Counted from the stretch's first letter, positions 23,915-36,009 are shown. The stretch is DNA of 64,000 nucleotides from Lichenostomus cassidix (GCA_008360975.2 CM039202.1:1861345-1925344); one strand, 5' to 3'. Notes: a model not told the origin generated them from the letters alone. Numbers and translations are program-made.

Positions 23915-24452
23915 TTAGTGGCTGATGGCCCAAAAGGGACATTTCTGGTTGTCCCAAATTGATCTTTAGGGGCTGATGGCACAAAAAGTGACATTTTTGG
24001 TTGTCCCAGATTGATCTGATGGCCCAAAAGGGACATTTTTGGTTGTCCCAATTTGATCTTTAGTGGCTGATGGCCCCAAAGTGACATTTTTGGTTGTCCC
24101 AAATTGATCTTCAGTGGCTGATGGCCCAAAAGGGACATTTTTGGTTGTCCCAAATTGATCTTTAGGGGCTGATGGCACAAAAAGGGATATTTTTGGTTGT
24201 CCCAATTTGATCTTTAGGGGCTGATGGCCCAAAAGGGACATTTTTGGTTGTCCCAAATTGATCTTTAGGGGCTGATGGCACAAAAAAGGACATTTTTGGT
24301 TGTCCTAGATTGATTTTCAGCGGCTGATGGCACAAAAGGGACATTTTTGGTTGTCCCAAATTGATCTTTCATGGCTGAAGTCCCAAAAGGCACATTTTTG
24401 GTTCTCCCAGATTGATCTTCAGTGGCTGATGGCCCCAAAGTGACATTTCTGG
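23915..24452. repeat. About 52-bp tandem repeat, 10-11 copies
   Basis: The unit is GGCTGATGGCCCAAAAGGGA, then CATTTTTGGTTGTCCCAAAT and TGATCTTTAG. One unit at about 24007 lacks the middle. Confidence 0.93.
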
Positions 24453-24647
24453 GTGAAGCTTTAACTCCTGTGATGTCCCAGCAGCCCAGACTGGAATCAC
24501 CACCTTTAAATCAAATTCCATTTTTGTAATCTGGATTTTAAATCTACTCCTGCAGAGCTTTATTTGCTTGATTTCCTTCCTCCCTCCCAGCCAGAGCTTC
24601 CTCAGCACTGCAAAACTCATTTGGCTTCCTCCTTTTTCCAGCCAGGT

Positions 24648-25190
24648 GGATCCTTGGAAATTCTCCTCCATCCTTGGAAATTCTCCTCAATTCATAGAAA
24701 TTTTCCTCCATCCTTGGAAATTCTCCTCTATCCTTGGAAATATTCCTCATTCCTTGGAAATTTTCCTCCATCCTTGGAAATTCTCCTCCATCCTTGGAAA
24801 TTCTCCTCCAATCCATGGAAATTCTCCTCAGTCCTTGGAAATTCTCCTCCATCCTCAGAAATTCTCCTCCATCCTTGGAAATTCTCCTCAATCCTCAGAA
24901 ATTCTCCTCAGTCCTTGGAAATTCTCCTCAATCCTCAGAAATTCTCCTCCATCCATGGAAATTCTCCTCAGTCCTTGGAAATCTCCTCAATCCTCAGAAA
25001 TTCTCCTCAATCCTCAGAAATTCTTCTCTGTCCTCAGAAATTTTCCTCTATCCTTGGAAATTCTCCTCAATCCTTGAAAATTCTCCTCAATTCATGGAAA
25101 TTCTCCTCCATCCTCAGAAATTCTCCTCCATCCTTGCAAATTCTCCTTCATCCTCAGAAATTCTCCTCAATCCTTCCCTTTTCTCCATCT
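24648..25190. repeat. 20-21-bp minisatellite, about 26 copies
   Basis: TCCTTGGAAATTCTCCTCCA alternates with TCCTCAGAAATTCTCCTCAA, so two unit types interleave. Confidence 0.94.
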
Positions 25191-26428
25191 GCGAGGAGCC
25201 ATATGAAAACTCATATGGTTTAATGGGGATTGAGGCAGAAAAATGACATTAATGGGAATAAATCGACTCCACTACCAGCTAAATGCATGAGGATCACAGA
25301 AAACAAGAAAAAAAAAAATCAAATTTGAACCTGAACTTGGAATTTCTCCTGACCAACTCTGTCCTTTTTCCACGAGGTTAGAACCCTGCAGAGGTTCCTT
25401 CCCACCTGGATTCCTCTGGCAGTCCCAGCCTGGAAACCTCTGTGGAATTTGATAACCTTTGAATTATTAAAAATAAACCTTTCATCTCTCATTAAGATTC
25501 CCAGCTCACCCCCAGCTTTCACCCAAACACACAAACCAAACATTTTTTCCCTTAATTTTAAACGTCTCTCTCTCTCTCTCTTCTATTTATTTATTTTTTT
25601 TCCAGGGGAAACTTAATACAAACCAGGTTTTGTTGACTGGCCAGAGCAGCCTGGTGTGTAAACAAAGGAGATTCTTGGGTGAAAGTCAATTCTCTTTGGC
25701 TTCTAGGAATTCCAAGGGGATAAAATTAGAAAGACCTGGAGGCAACCTCGGGATTGGGCAAAATCCTGCAGCCAGGCTTGGGAACAGGATGGGAATCACT
25801 GCAAAATCCCAAATCCCTCAAGGATTCCAAGGTGGTTTTTCTCCCAGGGATGAGGTGGGAAGAATTGGAATTGGAAGAATTGAAATTGGAAGAATTTAAA
25901 TTTAAAGAATTTCAATTTTCCAGCACCACCTGAGCCACCAGCCAGGCTGCTGCAGAGGCTGTGACTGTAATTCACCCTGAGAACTGTGAATATTCCAATT
26001 AAATGATCTCCCTCCCTGCTAATTGCTCTGATTTGGATTTCCAGTTGGAATTATTGTGTTTTTTCATGGCATCAGCTCCACTGAGCACACAGCAAAGCTC
26101 TTCCCTGCTGTTGTACCCAAACTCTGAGCATTTCCCACTCTTTCCATCCTTTTCCTCTGGTTTTCCTGGTTCTTTTCCCCCTTTTCCCACTGCCTAGGAT
26201 TGTATTTCCATCTCCATTTTCCTCTCTGCCACTTCCCCTAAATCCCCCACCAGCTGAATTTTTAAGGCTTTTAGTTTGGAAGAACCCACGAGGGACAGAA
26301 TTGAGCTGAGAACTGTCTGGATTTGGTGATTCCAGTGGAGAAATGCTGATTTACCTGAGCTGGTGAGTGAAAAACCAGGCTGTGGCTAGAAAAAGAAAAA
26401 TTCTCTTTCCCATGAGAATTTTCTCCTG
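25191..26428. other. Single-copy spacer
   Basis: No gene is seen. A short (TC)n at about 25567 and a GGAATTGGAAGAATT repeat at 25860-25920 occur. Confidence 0.4.
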
Positions 26429-26836
26429 TGTTTTATAAACAAAGATAAAGTTTGGATGTCATTAAAAACAGTGTCTGGAGATTTGGGCAGTTCAGGCCTG
26501 GCCAGTCAGGCCTAGGGGGAGGTTTCTGACTGACCAATCTGGGTGACCTCTGAAAAATCTATATAAGTTGGAATTAAATAATAAAAAGCTCTTTTTTCTG
26601 TGCCACGCTGAGAATCCAGGATTTTTTCTCTGCTAGTGGCTCAACAGCGACATCAGGCAGAGTCCCAGGCGGCACAAATCTGAATTTATTCATTAATTTT
26701 AGAATTTATATAGATTTTCACAGGTCCTCTGGATTGGGCCAATTCCAAACCTCCCCCTAGGCTGACTGGCCAGGTTTGAACTGCCTGTCTTTCCAGAGAT
26801 TGTTTCAATAACATCCAAACTTTATTTATAAAAACA
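26429..26836. mobile_element. Inverted pair of LTR-like arms
   Basis: The left arm reads TGTTTTATAAAC, AAAGTTTGGATGTCATT, CCTGGCCAGTCAGGCCTAGG, then TCTATATAAGTTGG and AATAATAAAA. The right arm, read on the minus strand, gives TGTTTTTATAAATAAAGTTT, GGATGTTATTG, CCTGGCCAGTCAGCCTAGGG, TCTATATAAATTC and AATAAATT. Each arm of about 200 bases thus has a TATA box and a poly(A) signal, and the arms point toward each other around about 26632. An avian retroviral LTR family is the best fit, and no coding region remains. Confidence 0.65.
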
Positions 26837-26884
26837 CTGGAAGAAGAAGAGAAAAATTCCCATGGGAAAGAGTCTGTGCTGATG

Positions 26885-27060
26885 GGATTTGGGGATGGAA
26901 TTCGTGGCTGGGATGGAATTCCCAGCTAATCCATGGATCTCTGGAATTGTCCAAGGCCAGGCTGGAGCAACCTGGGATAATGGAAGGAATTTCCACTTTC
27001 TCCAGGTGGAACTGGAGGAATTTAAGGTCCTTTCCCACCCAAACCTGGAATTCCCTGACC
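26885..27060 (+). mobile_element. CR1 3' end
   Basis: It has CTGGGATGGAATTCCCAG, TGTCCAAGGCCAGGCTGGAG and AAGGTCCTTTCCCACCCAAA. The tail is not expanded here. Confidence 0.85.
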
Positions 27061-28334
27061 TGGCTGCACTCACTGAAATTTGGATTTCTCCAGCAAATCT
27101 CTCCATTATCCTTCCAACCTTCCATTCCTTTTCCCTCCCAACTCACCACCTCTTCCAGTTTGGGAGCAGCACGGACACAACCCTTTATTTATTGTGATTT
27201 TAACACCCAAAAACCCCTCAGAATGCTGTCAGAGCCCAGCAGGAATATCTGTGCTGGACAGAGACACAGAGAACAGAGAGGAGCTGCTGCTCCAGCTGTG
27301 CTGCTGGGGAGGGAGGGGAGAGCCAATTCCAGATGTTCCCAGGGAATTCTTGGAATCTCCAACCATCCAGAGCCTCCAGCTCGGGATTCTCTCCTTCCTC
27401 AACCCTTCAGCTCAGAAATTGCTGCAAATCCCAACAAATGTTTGGATCCAAAAATGGATCCATTTGGCAAAGTTCTGGATCTGGGAATGATGAGTTTGGC
27501 TATTTCTGGGGCAAGAAATCCCTTCTGGGATTTCTGGATTTCTGCATCCATGAGGCCCAAACTCTCTCTTGCCATATTAAAAAATTGCCAAATTAATAAA
27601 TCTTGCCAAATGAATAATCTCTTGCCAAATTAATACATCTCTTGCCAAATTAATAATCTCTTGCCATATTCGTAAATCCACTAGCCACCTTCAGGAGGTT
27701 TCCTGCCAACAGGGAACTGAAGGAAAAACCCAAAATAATTGAAATTTCACTGGTGTGGAGCACAGCAGTGCCACTGCCAGCCTCAGCAGGGACACCAACA
27801 GAGCCCTGAACATTGAATTAAATCAAAAATTAAACCTAAACTCCATCCTTTCTCCATCCCAGCTCTTTCCCAATCCATGGAAGTGACAACCTGGAGCTCC
27901 CCAGGTTATTTTATTTTTGCCATCACCTCCATTTCATCTCCATCCCCAGCCAAAGCTCTGCCTCTGAAAAATAATTTCATCATTTCATAATTTGAAATCC
28001 CAATTCCTCCCCATCCTCTGGGGAAAATAAAAAAGCATTTTTTTTTTTGCAATACCTATGTTGTAACTTTCTGGAGCAGATGTTTCCAATTTGAGGATTT
28101 TCCAGAGCTCCTCGCACGGAACCACAGCAGTTCCTCATTTCTTTCCCTTTTTATCCTCCACTCCATCCATCCTCTCTTTTGATGCTTTGGGTCATCTTCA
28201 GATCTCACAGTTTGGCCTCCAGGAGAGAATTTTAAACCCCACAGAGAAGGACAATAAATCCAATAAATCCAGGGGATTCAGGCAGAACTCGTTCCTCTTT
28301 CCTGGTTGATTTTCACCTCCTCCCAATCCCAAAT
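27061..28334. other. Single-copy spacer
   Basis: There is no gene. A small set of TCTTGCCAAATTAATA repeats lies at 27575-27670. Confidence 0.4.
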
Positions 28335-28640
28335 TGTAAAGGAGAAATCCCAAATTCACAGGAGAAATCCCAAATTCTAAAGGAGAAATTCCAAATTCCG
28401 AGGAAAAATCCCAAATTCAGAGGAGAAATCCCAAATTCTAAAGGAGAAATCCCAAATTCAGAGGAGAAACTTCTGAAGATCTTTACCAGTTTTAAATAAA
28501 GAAAAGGACCAGAATTTTGTTTGACATCCTGATTTCCACCTCCTCCCAATCCCAAATTCTAAAGGAGAAATCCCTAATTCTAAAGAGAAATCCCAAATTC
28601 AGAGGAGAAACTTCTGAAGATCTTTACCAGTTTTAAATAA
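28335..28640. repeat. 18-19-bp AGGAGAAATCCCAAATTC repeats in two blocks
   Basis: Seven units lie at 28335-28470 and three at 28560-28608. Each block is followed by CTTCTGAAGATCTTTACCAG, so the block with its flank was duplicated. Confidence 0.85.
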
Positions 28641-29127
28641 AAAAAAGGAGGGAAATGGACCACAATTTATCACTGTCACTGATTTTCTGAGTGGCTCTGG
28701 CTGAGTTTCCTTCCCCCTCTCCCAACAGACGATGAGGAGGAGCAGAAGCTGCTCTGCCTCCTCCTCATCCCTGGAATTTCTGAGCTTCCCAAAGTCCTTT
28801 TCACCCCTTTGGAAGCACAAATCCCATTTCCAGCCAAGTCCCTTTCCCGTGGAGCTACAACTCCGATCTCTCTGTCAGCTGTGATTCTTTTAGGGCCAAT
28901 TTTTGAGCTCTCAGGGCATTTTGCCATCAGCCAGAGGTTGGCTTTGGTGTCCTTTGTCCTCCCCAGTTCGGGATTTTGTGGGATTTTGGGGTGTCTGTGC
29001 ACAGCCAGGGGTTGATCAATGATCCCTTCCAGCTCAGGATATTCCATGATTCCAACACATGAAATCCCAAAACCCATCCCAACACCTAAGGGTCCATCGA
29101 GGATCCATCTGGTCCCGTTCAGCCAGG
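28641..29127. other. Single-copy spacer
   Basis: No gene or element is recognised. The AGGAGGAG/CCTCCTCC pair near 28735-28765 can form a small hairpin. Confidence 0.4.
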
Positions 29128-29545
29128 ATTTATTGGATTTTTTGGATTTATTTGACTTATTGGATTTTTTGGATTTATTGGATTTTTTGGATTTATTGGA
29201 TTTATTGGATTTATTGGATTTTTTGGATTAATTGGATTTATTGGATTCATTGGATTCATTGGATTCATTGGATTCATTGGATTCATTGAATTAATTGGAT
29301 TTTTTTGGATTTATTGGATTTGTTTGATTTATTGGATTTATTGGATTTATTGGATTCATTGGATTTATTGGATTATTTGGATTTATGTGATTTATTTGAT
29401 TTATTGGATTCATTGGATTTATTGGATTTTTTTGATTTATTGGATTTATCAAATTTTTTGGATTTCTTGGATTTATCAGATTTTTTGGATTCATTGGACT
29501 CATTGGATTTATTTGATTCATTGGATTTTTTGGATCCCTGGCCAC
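29128..29545. repeat. GGATTTATT/GGATTTTTT array, 10- and 15-bp units
   Basis: About 40 units of ATTGGATTTATTGGATTTTT with ATTCATT and ATTTGATT variants. The + strand carries almost no C. Confidence 0.93.
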
Positions 29546-29621
29546 GCAGGGTGATGGATCAGCGCTCCTTCCAGAGCCGACGACCTTTAATGACGAGAAA
29601 CCACGAGAGGAAAAACCATGA

Positions 29622-30662
29622 ACCCTGACAAATCCCCAACTCCTGACAAATCCATAACTCCTGACAAATCCACAACTCCTGACCAATCCCCAACCCCTGA
29701 CAAATCCATAACTCCTGACAAATCCATAACTCCTGACAAATCCATAACTCCTGACAAATATTCACAACTCCTGACAAATCCACAACTAACTCCTGACAAA
29801 TCCCCAACTCCTGACAAATCCCCAACTCCTGACAAATCCCCAACTCCTGACAAATCCCCAACTCAACTCCTGACAAATCCCCAACTCCTGACAAATCCCC
29901 AACTCCTGACCAATCCCCAACTCCTGACAAATCCCCAACTCACTCTGACAAATCCCAACTCCACAAATCCCCAACTCCTGACAAATCCCAACTCACAAAT
30001 CCCCAACTCCTGACAAATCCCCAACTCAACTCCTGACCAATCCCCAACTGACACCAACTCACACCCAACTCTGACAATCCCCAACTCCTGACAATCCCCA
30101 ACTCCTGACAAATCCCCAACTCCTGACAAATCCCCAACTCCTGACAAATCCCCAACTCCTGACAAATCCCCAACTCAACTCCTGACAAATCCCCAACTCC
30201 TGACAAATCCCCAACTCAACTCCTGACAAATCCCCAACTCAACTCCTGACAAATCCCCAACTCCTGACAAATCCCCAACTCCTGACAAATCCCCAACTCC
30301 TGACAAATCCAGAACTCCTGACAAATCCCCAACTCCTGACAAATCCCCAACTCCTGACAAATCCCCAACTCCTGACCAATCCAGAACTCCTGACCAATCC
30401 CCAACTCCTGACCAATCCACAACTCCTGACCAATCCCCAACTCCTGACCAATCCACAACTCCTGACCAATCCCCAACTCCTGACAAATCCCCAACTCCTG
30501 ACCAATCCCCAACTCCTGACAAATCCCCAACTCCTGACAAATCCCCAACTCCTGACAAATCCCCAACTCCTGACAAATCCCCAACTCCTGACCAATCCCC
30601 AACTCCTGACAAATCCCCAACTCCTGACAAATCCCCAACTCCTGACAAATCCCCAACTCCAG
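29622..30662. repeat. 18-bp minisatellite, about 57 copies
   Basis: The unit is CTCCTGACAAATCCCCAA, with CAAATCC/CCAATCC and CCCAA/CATAA/CAGAA variants. Disorder and single-base deletions cluster at 29935-30080. It starts only about 75 bases after the preceding array. Confidence 0.95.
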
Positions 30663-31217
30663 CGCAGGGGAAAGGAATGCATCCCTTGCACACATGAAAA
30701 AACACTGCCCAGGACACGACTATTTTCTTTTCCACGCCGTGGCTGTTCCGAATTACGGACAGAATATTCCCTGCTTGTTTGTTCTGCTGCATTTTTGTGT
30801 GTGTGGGGATTTTTTGGCTGTCCCTGACGAGTTGGTTCTCGCTGATCAAATGGGTGAAACAGCCTTGGAAAGTTAGGGATAGAATTGTTTTGTCTCCCCA
30901 GCATCCCCAGGATGTGCTGTGCTCCTGCAGGATGAGTTTTCCTCCCCGTTGTCCACCCAGCTCCGGGAAATATGATTTAAAAATTATGAAATCCGGGAAA
31001 AAATGATTTAAAAAGAATTCTCTCTGCTCGTGTGCACTTCCCTAGCATATAGAGCTTTTCAGGTTTAAAAAAACATTTCTAAATGAGTGACAGCTGATGT
31101 GTTCACGTAGAAAAATAAAACAAGAAAAAAATCACCAACACCCAAGGGAGGTTTGTAAAGCAGCAAAACCCACCTATCGAGTTGTTAGAACTAGAAACTA
31201 GGAGCTGGGAGGTTATA
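30663..31217. other. Single-copy spacer
   Basis: No gene. The open frames near 30700-31000 have no known domain. Confidence 0.4.
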
Positions 31218-31425
31218 AAATGGGATTTGGGAATTTCCAGCTGCCAGCAGCTCTTTCATGGTGACAACAGCAAAAAGCAGGTTGTTCCTCGTGCTTATCC
31301 CAGCTGGGGATGGATGGATGGATTGTCCCTCGGTGTTATCAGCTTGGGATGGAGATAAAAGGAGATAAAATATAAAAGCTTTGGAGATGGAAAAGTCTCT
31401 CCAAGCCCAAAGCAAAAGCAAATGT
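31218..31425. repeat. Dispersed duplicate, copy 1 (partner at 35802)
   Basis: About 205 bases from GGGATTTGGGAATTTCCAGC to AAGCAAAAGCAAAT match 35802-36009 at high identity, including the GGATGGATGGAT tract and AAAAGGAGATAAAATATAAA. Confidence 0.88.
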
Positions 31426-31739
31426 GTGCCCAAGCATGAGCCCAAAGCGATGGCAGATGTCAGCAAGCAGCTGAAAAACTCACGGAATTCAGCAAATACC
31501 CCAAAAAAAAAAAAAAAAAAGGAGAAAAAATATGGATTCCTTTTAATATGGAAAAGTTGTCCCTGGTGTTTCCAGATGAAGAAATCCCATCTTTGTTAAA
31601 TATCCATCCAACATTACAACAGCAGGGTTTATTTTTAGCCTGTTGGAAGCTTCCCTCGCTCTGTGTTTTCCTCGTCCAGCAACAGCCGCAAAGCAAACAA
31701 GGGTTTGTGTTTGGAGGGAGAAAATAAAAACAAGGCATG

Positions 31740-31865
31740 GGAATGATTTCTCACATCCCAGGCTGCTTTCCCTGCCTTCTCCTGGGATATTGAAAGGTGT
31801 TCTTGCCCATGGCAGAGGGGAAATTAGATGAATTTTAAGGTCCTTTCCAACCCAAACCATTCGGG
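31740..31865 (+). mobile_element. CR1 3' end
   Basis: TTGCCCATGGCAGAGGGGAA, then AAGGTCCTTTCCAACCCAAA and CCATTCGGGG. Confidence 0.75.
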
Positions 31866-31954
31866 GATTTTGTAATTCCATAATTACAAAATTGAATAAA
31901 ATATCTCAGGATGATTTTTCTCCCTGAATTCTTTCAGGTAATCTCCTGGGAAAG

Positions 31955-32393
31955 TTCAAATTCCCTGGACATGAAGCTCCACTGATGTATTTAAAGGTTG
32001 CCATTGGGTTTTGCTGGTTTTTAGAAAGTCTGAATTCCCTGGATATGAAGCTCCATTGATGTATTTAAAGGTTGCTGTTAGGTTTTGCTCATTTTTAGAA
32101 AGTCTGAATTCCCTGGATATGAAACTCCATTGATGGATTTAAAGGTTGCCATCGGGTTTTGCTCGTTTTTAGAAAGTCTGAATTCCTTGGATATGAAGCT
32201 CCATTGATGGATTTAAAGGTTGCCATCGGGTTTTGCTCGTTTTCAGAAAGTCTGAATTCCCTGGATGTGAAGCTCCACTGATGTATTTAAAGGTTGCTGT
32301 TGGGTTTTGCTAATTTTTAGAAAGTCTGAATTCCCTGGATATGAAGCTCCGTTGATGGATTTAAAGGTTGCCATCGGGTTTTGCTCGTTTTTA
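31955..32393. repeat. About 73-bp tandem repeat, six copies
   Basis: AGAAAGTCTGAATTCCCTGG and GGATTTAAAGGTTGCCATCG mark each unit. CATCGGG/CATTGGG and GCTCGTTT/GCTCATTT differences again fall at CpG sites. Confidence 0.92.
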
Positions 32394-32395
32394 CC

Positions 32396-32742
32396 TCTGA
32401 ACTCCTGGTGATGACGCTGAACACAAAGATTTTATCTTTTTTTTTTTTGAGAAGAAAGAGTTTGGCTCCCTCCTGTGGGCTCTGGCGTTGTGAATTCCCC
32501 AAACTTTGATTAAACAAGGAAGAATTAAACATTAATTCAGGAATTAATCCCGAATCCTCCCTCCCCAGACAGAACCCTTGGTGAACAGAGATTTTCCTGA
32601 GCTCTGGGATTACCGAGAATGCCACAGGAATGTCCATGTGGCATCGTGAAAAATGGACCAAAATTCCAAAATTTCCATGGAATAACGCCAGCAGGGAATC
32701 TGTGCTTCCTCCCTGCTCTAGACACCACCTGAGCGAGCAGCA
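32396..32742. other. Single-copy spacer
   Basis: No feature beyond a T-run near 32440. Confidence 0.4.
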
Positions 32743-33415
32743 GCCAGAATTTATCCCGATTTTCGCTCAGAATTAATCCTGATTTTTGCTCAGAATTAAT
32801 CCCGATTTTTGCTCAGAATTAATCCTGATTTTCGCTCAGAATTAATCCTGATTTTCACTCAGAATTAATCCCGATTTTCGCTCAGAATTAATCCCGATTT
32901 TTGCTCAGAATTAATCCTGATTTTCGCTCAGAATTAATCCCGATTTTCACTCAGAATTAATCCTGATTTTTGCCCAGAATTAATCCCGATTTTCGCTCAG
33001 AATTAATCCTTATTTTCGCTCAGAATGAATCCCGATTTTCGCTCAGAATTAATCCCGATTTTTGCTCAGAATTAATCCTGATTTTCGCTCAGAATTAATC
33101 CTTATTTTCGCTCAGAATTAATCCCGATTTTCACTCAGAATTAATCCCGATTTTCGCTCAGAATTAATCCTGATTTTTGCTCAGAATTAATCCTGATTTT
33201 CGCTCAGAATTAATCGCGATTTTCACTCAGAATTAATCCTGATTTTCGCTCAGAATTAATCCCGATTTTTGCTCAGAATTAATCCTGATTTTCGCTCAGA
33301 ATTAATCCTGATTTTCACTCAGAATTAATCCCGATTTTCGCTCAGAATTAATCCCGATTTTTGCTCAGAATTAATCCCGATTTTCGCTCAGAATTAATCC
33401 CGATTTTCGCTCAGA
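32743..33415. repeat. 23-bp CpG-bearing minisatellite, about 29 copies
   Basis: The unit is CCCGATTTTCGCTCAGAATT plus AAT. Variation is almost confined to two CpG positions: CCCGAT/CCTGAT and TTCGCTC/TTTGCTC/TTCACTC. That is the signature of methyl-CpG deamination on either strand. Confidence 0.95.
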
Positions 33416-33806
33416 GCAATTGGGACATCGAATAATAATTAACAAAAATGGAAATCTTTTTGAATTTCAGTGAGGATCTCCTGCAGGCTCTCTTTGAAGA
33501 GATCCCATTCCCTCCTCGAAGGCAGACTGGGAAAAAACATGGAATAAATCATTCCTGGCCCAGGGGTGGCACCGGCAGCTCCGGCTGGGAAATGACGATA
33601 TTTTGGGATTTTATCCCTAATTTTGGGATTTTATCCCTAATTTCTGGCATTTCCAGCTCCCTGGGAGGAGAAAGGAACATCCCTGAGCAGGCTCTGGATG
33701 GCAGCAGCGCCCAGCGCCTGGGACAGCTGGGGACTGCCATTGTCCCCAGCAGTGACAATGACAAGTGATAATGACAGTGACAGTGACAACAGCAAAAAGA
33801 GCCTGG

Positions 33807-34232
33807 GGACACCTTGGGGACATCTTGGGGACATCTTGGGGACACCTTGGGGACACCTTGAGAACACCTTGGGGACACCTTGGGGATATCTTGGGGATTC
33901 CTTGGGGATACCTTGGGGACATCTTGGGGACATCTTGGGGACACCTTGGGGACACCTTGAGAACACCTTGGGGACACCTTGGGGATATCTTGGGGATTCC
34001 TTGGGGATACCTTGGGGACATCTTGGGGACATCTTGGGGACACCTTGGGGACACCTTGAGAACACCTTGGGGACACCTTGGGGATATCTTGGGGATTCCT
34101 TGGGGATACCTTGGGGACATCTTGGGGACACCTTGGGGACACCTTGGGGACACCTTGGGGATACCTTGGGGACATTCTGGGGACACCTTGGGGACATTCT
34201 GGGGACACCTTGGGGACACCTTGGGGACACAG
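33807..34232. repeat. 12-bp GGGGACACCTTG array with 99-bp super-unit
   Basis: The basic unit is GGGGACACCTTG or GGGGACATCTTG. The variant TTGAGAACACC recurs at about 33859, 33958 and 34057, giving three copies of a higher-order unit of about 99 bases, followed by looser copies. Confidence 0.93.
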
Positions 34233-34459
34233 CTGTGCCCTGGCCCTGCCCTTCCCGAGGGTCTGAAATTCCCTGACATAATCCCAACATTAAAATTTAA
34301 TTTAATCCCGACATTAAAATATTGGGAAGAGAGGAGATTTCACCTCGTTATTTTCCTCTTCTTCCAGAGCTGCTTCTTTCTCATTAATTAATCAATCCAT
34401 ACCCTCATTAATTAATCCAAACCACATCAAAATCTGACCGTGATCCCTTCAGATCCACT

Positions 34460-35070
34460 TTCCACATGAATGAACATACAAAAAAGGTATTTTCAAACCA
34501 CCTCTAAATCAAAAACTCCAATCCTCACCTGTCCCAAATAAAATCAAGCACTAAAATTGAAAATTTGAATTTTTTAGGCTGTAAAAGACCTTTAAGGGGT
34601 TTGTGTTGTAATCACACACTAATTGCTCAGAAGGGATTTTCTCTGCTTCAATATCCTCTGCTCCACACGAATGAATATACAAGAAAAAGGTATTTTCAAA
34701 CCACCTCTAAATCACAAACTCCAATCCTCACCTGTCCCAAATAAAACTCAGCACTAAAATTGAAAAAATGGAATTTTTTAGGCTGGAAAAGACCTTTAAG
34801 GGGTTTGTGTTATAATCACACACTAATTGATCAAAGGGGATTTTCTCTGCTTCAATATCCTCTGTTCCACACGAATGAACATACCATTAAAAGGTATTTT
34901 CAAACCACCTCTAAATCAAAAACTCCAATCCTCACCTGTCCCAAATAAAACTGAGAACTAAAATTGAAAAATTTGAATTTTTTAGGCTGGAAAAGACCTT
35001 TAAGGGGTTTGTGTTATAATCACACACTAATTGCTCAGAGGGGATTTTCTCTGCTTCAATATCCTCCGTT
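34460..35070. repeat. Tandem repeat of about 204 bp, three copies
   Basis: GGTATTTTCAAACCACCTCT and GGAAAAGACCTTTAAGGGGT recur at a 204-base shift. The latter resembles a reverse CR1 3' end that was carried into the unit. Confidence 0.9.
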
Positions 35071-35375
35071 CCTCGAGGCAGCTGAACCAAACAGGACTGA
35101 GGAAGAATTGAATTTCCAGTGGGATTTCCACAGGTTTTCCACACTTAGCCCGTTCCAGGGAGGTTTCTGGAACATGGGATTACCAGTAACCAGCAGTTCC
35201 TGATATGGGACATGGGATTATCAGGATTGGGATTATCAGGAACCTGCAATCAGCAGGCAATAAAAATTGAGTAACAACTGCGAGGACAGTGACGTCCCCA
35301 AGGAGGATCCAGAACACTCTGTCCCACCTGGATAAGGCTGGAATCCTGATTTATTTCTGATTTATGGCACAGCTT
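35071..35375. other. Single-copy spacer
   Basis: No gene is seen. GGGATTATCAGGA-type phrases repeat at 35215-35245. Confidence 0.4.
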
Positions 35376-35520
35376 TCCCAGATAATCCATGGCTGTTCCA
35401 TCCCTGGGATGTCCAAGGCCAGGCTGGAGCACCCTGGGGCAGCAGGAGGTGTCACTGCAGGTGACATTAGGTGATTTTTAATCTCCTTTTCCAACCCAAA
35501 CCATTCCAGGAATCCAAGAT
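35376..35520 (+). mobile_element. CR1 3' end
   Basis: GATGTCCAAGGCCAGGCTGG and CTCCTTTTCCAACCCAAACC, ending CCATTCCAGG. Confidence 0.82.
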
Positions 35521-35801
35521 TCTGTGCTTTAAGGCAAAACCCCGCTCTCCACAAAAACAGTTAAATTAGGAAATTCAACTTTCTCTGCTTGACTTTTACC
35601 AAGCCTAACTTTTCTGAAAGTTCTCTGCTTCTCTGATTCTATGAAATTATCAAAATTTCACCCTCAGCCACCAAATCCATCCTTCCCTGCCTGAAATATC
35701 CCAACGAGGATGACTTTTCCAGAGGGTTGGATGGATATGGATTTGGAATTAAACCCCACGGGGAGATGGGAGGTTATAAACATTCCCTTGGGGAGGGAAG
35801 G

Positions 35802-36009
35802 ATGGGATTTGGGAATTTCCAGCTGCCAGCAGCTCTTTCATGGTGACAACAGCAAAAAGCAGGTTGTTCCTCGTGGTTATCCCAGCTGGGGATGGATGGA
35901 TGGATGGATTTTCTCTTGGTGTTATCAGGTTGGGATGGAGATAAAAGGAGATAAAATATAAAAACTTTGGGGATGGAAAAGTCTCTCCAACCCCAAAGCA
36001 AAAGCAAAT
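35802..36009. repeat. Dispersed duplicate, copy 2 (partner at 31218)
   Basis: Same orientation as copy 1 and about 4.6 kb away, with few differences. The family is not recognised, and no terminal repeats or target duplications are obvious. Confidence 0.88.

Noticed and set aside
29622..30662. CRISPR-like regular repeats
   Set aside because: Units are contiguous 18-bp repeats with no unique spacers, in a vertebrate genome.
30175..30904. Gly/Val/Ser or Arg/Ser/Trp repeat proteins of over 220 codons on the minus strand
   Set aside because: They come from the 18-bp array. All three phases are open, which shows the frames are a side effect of unit length.
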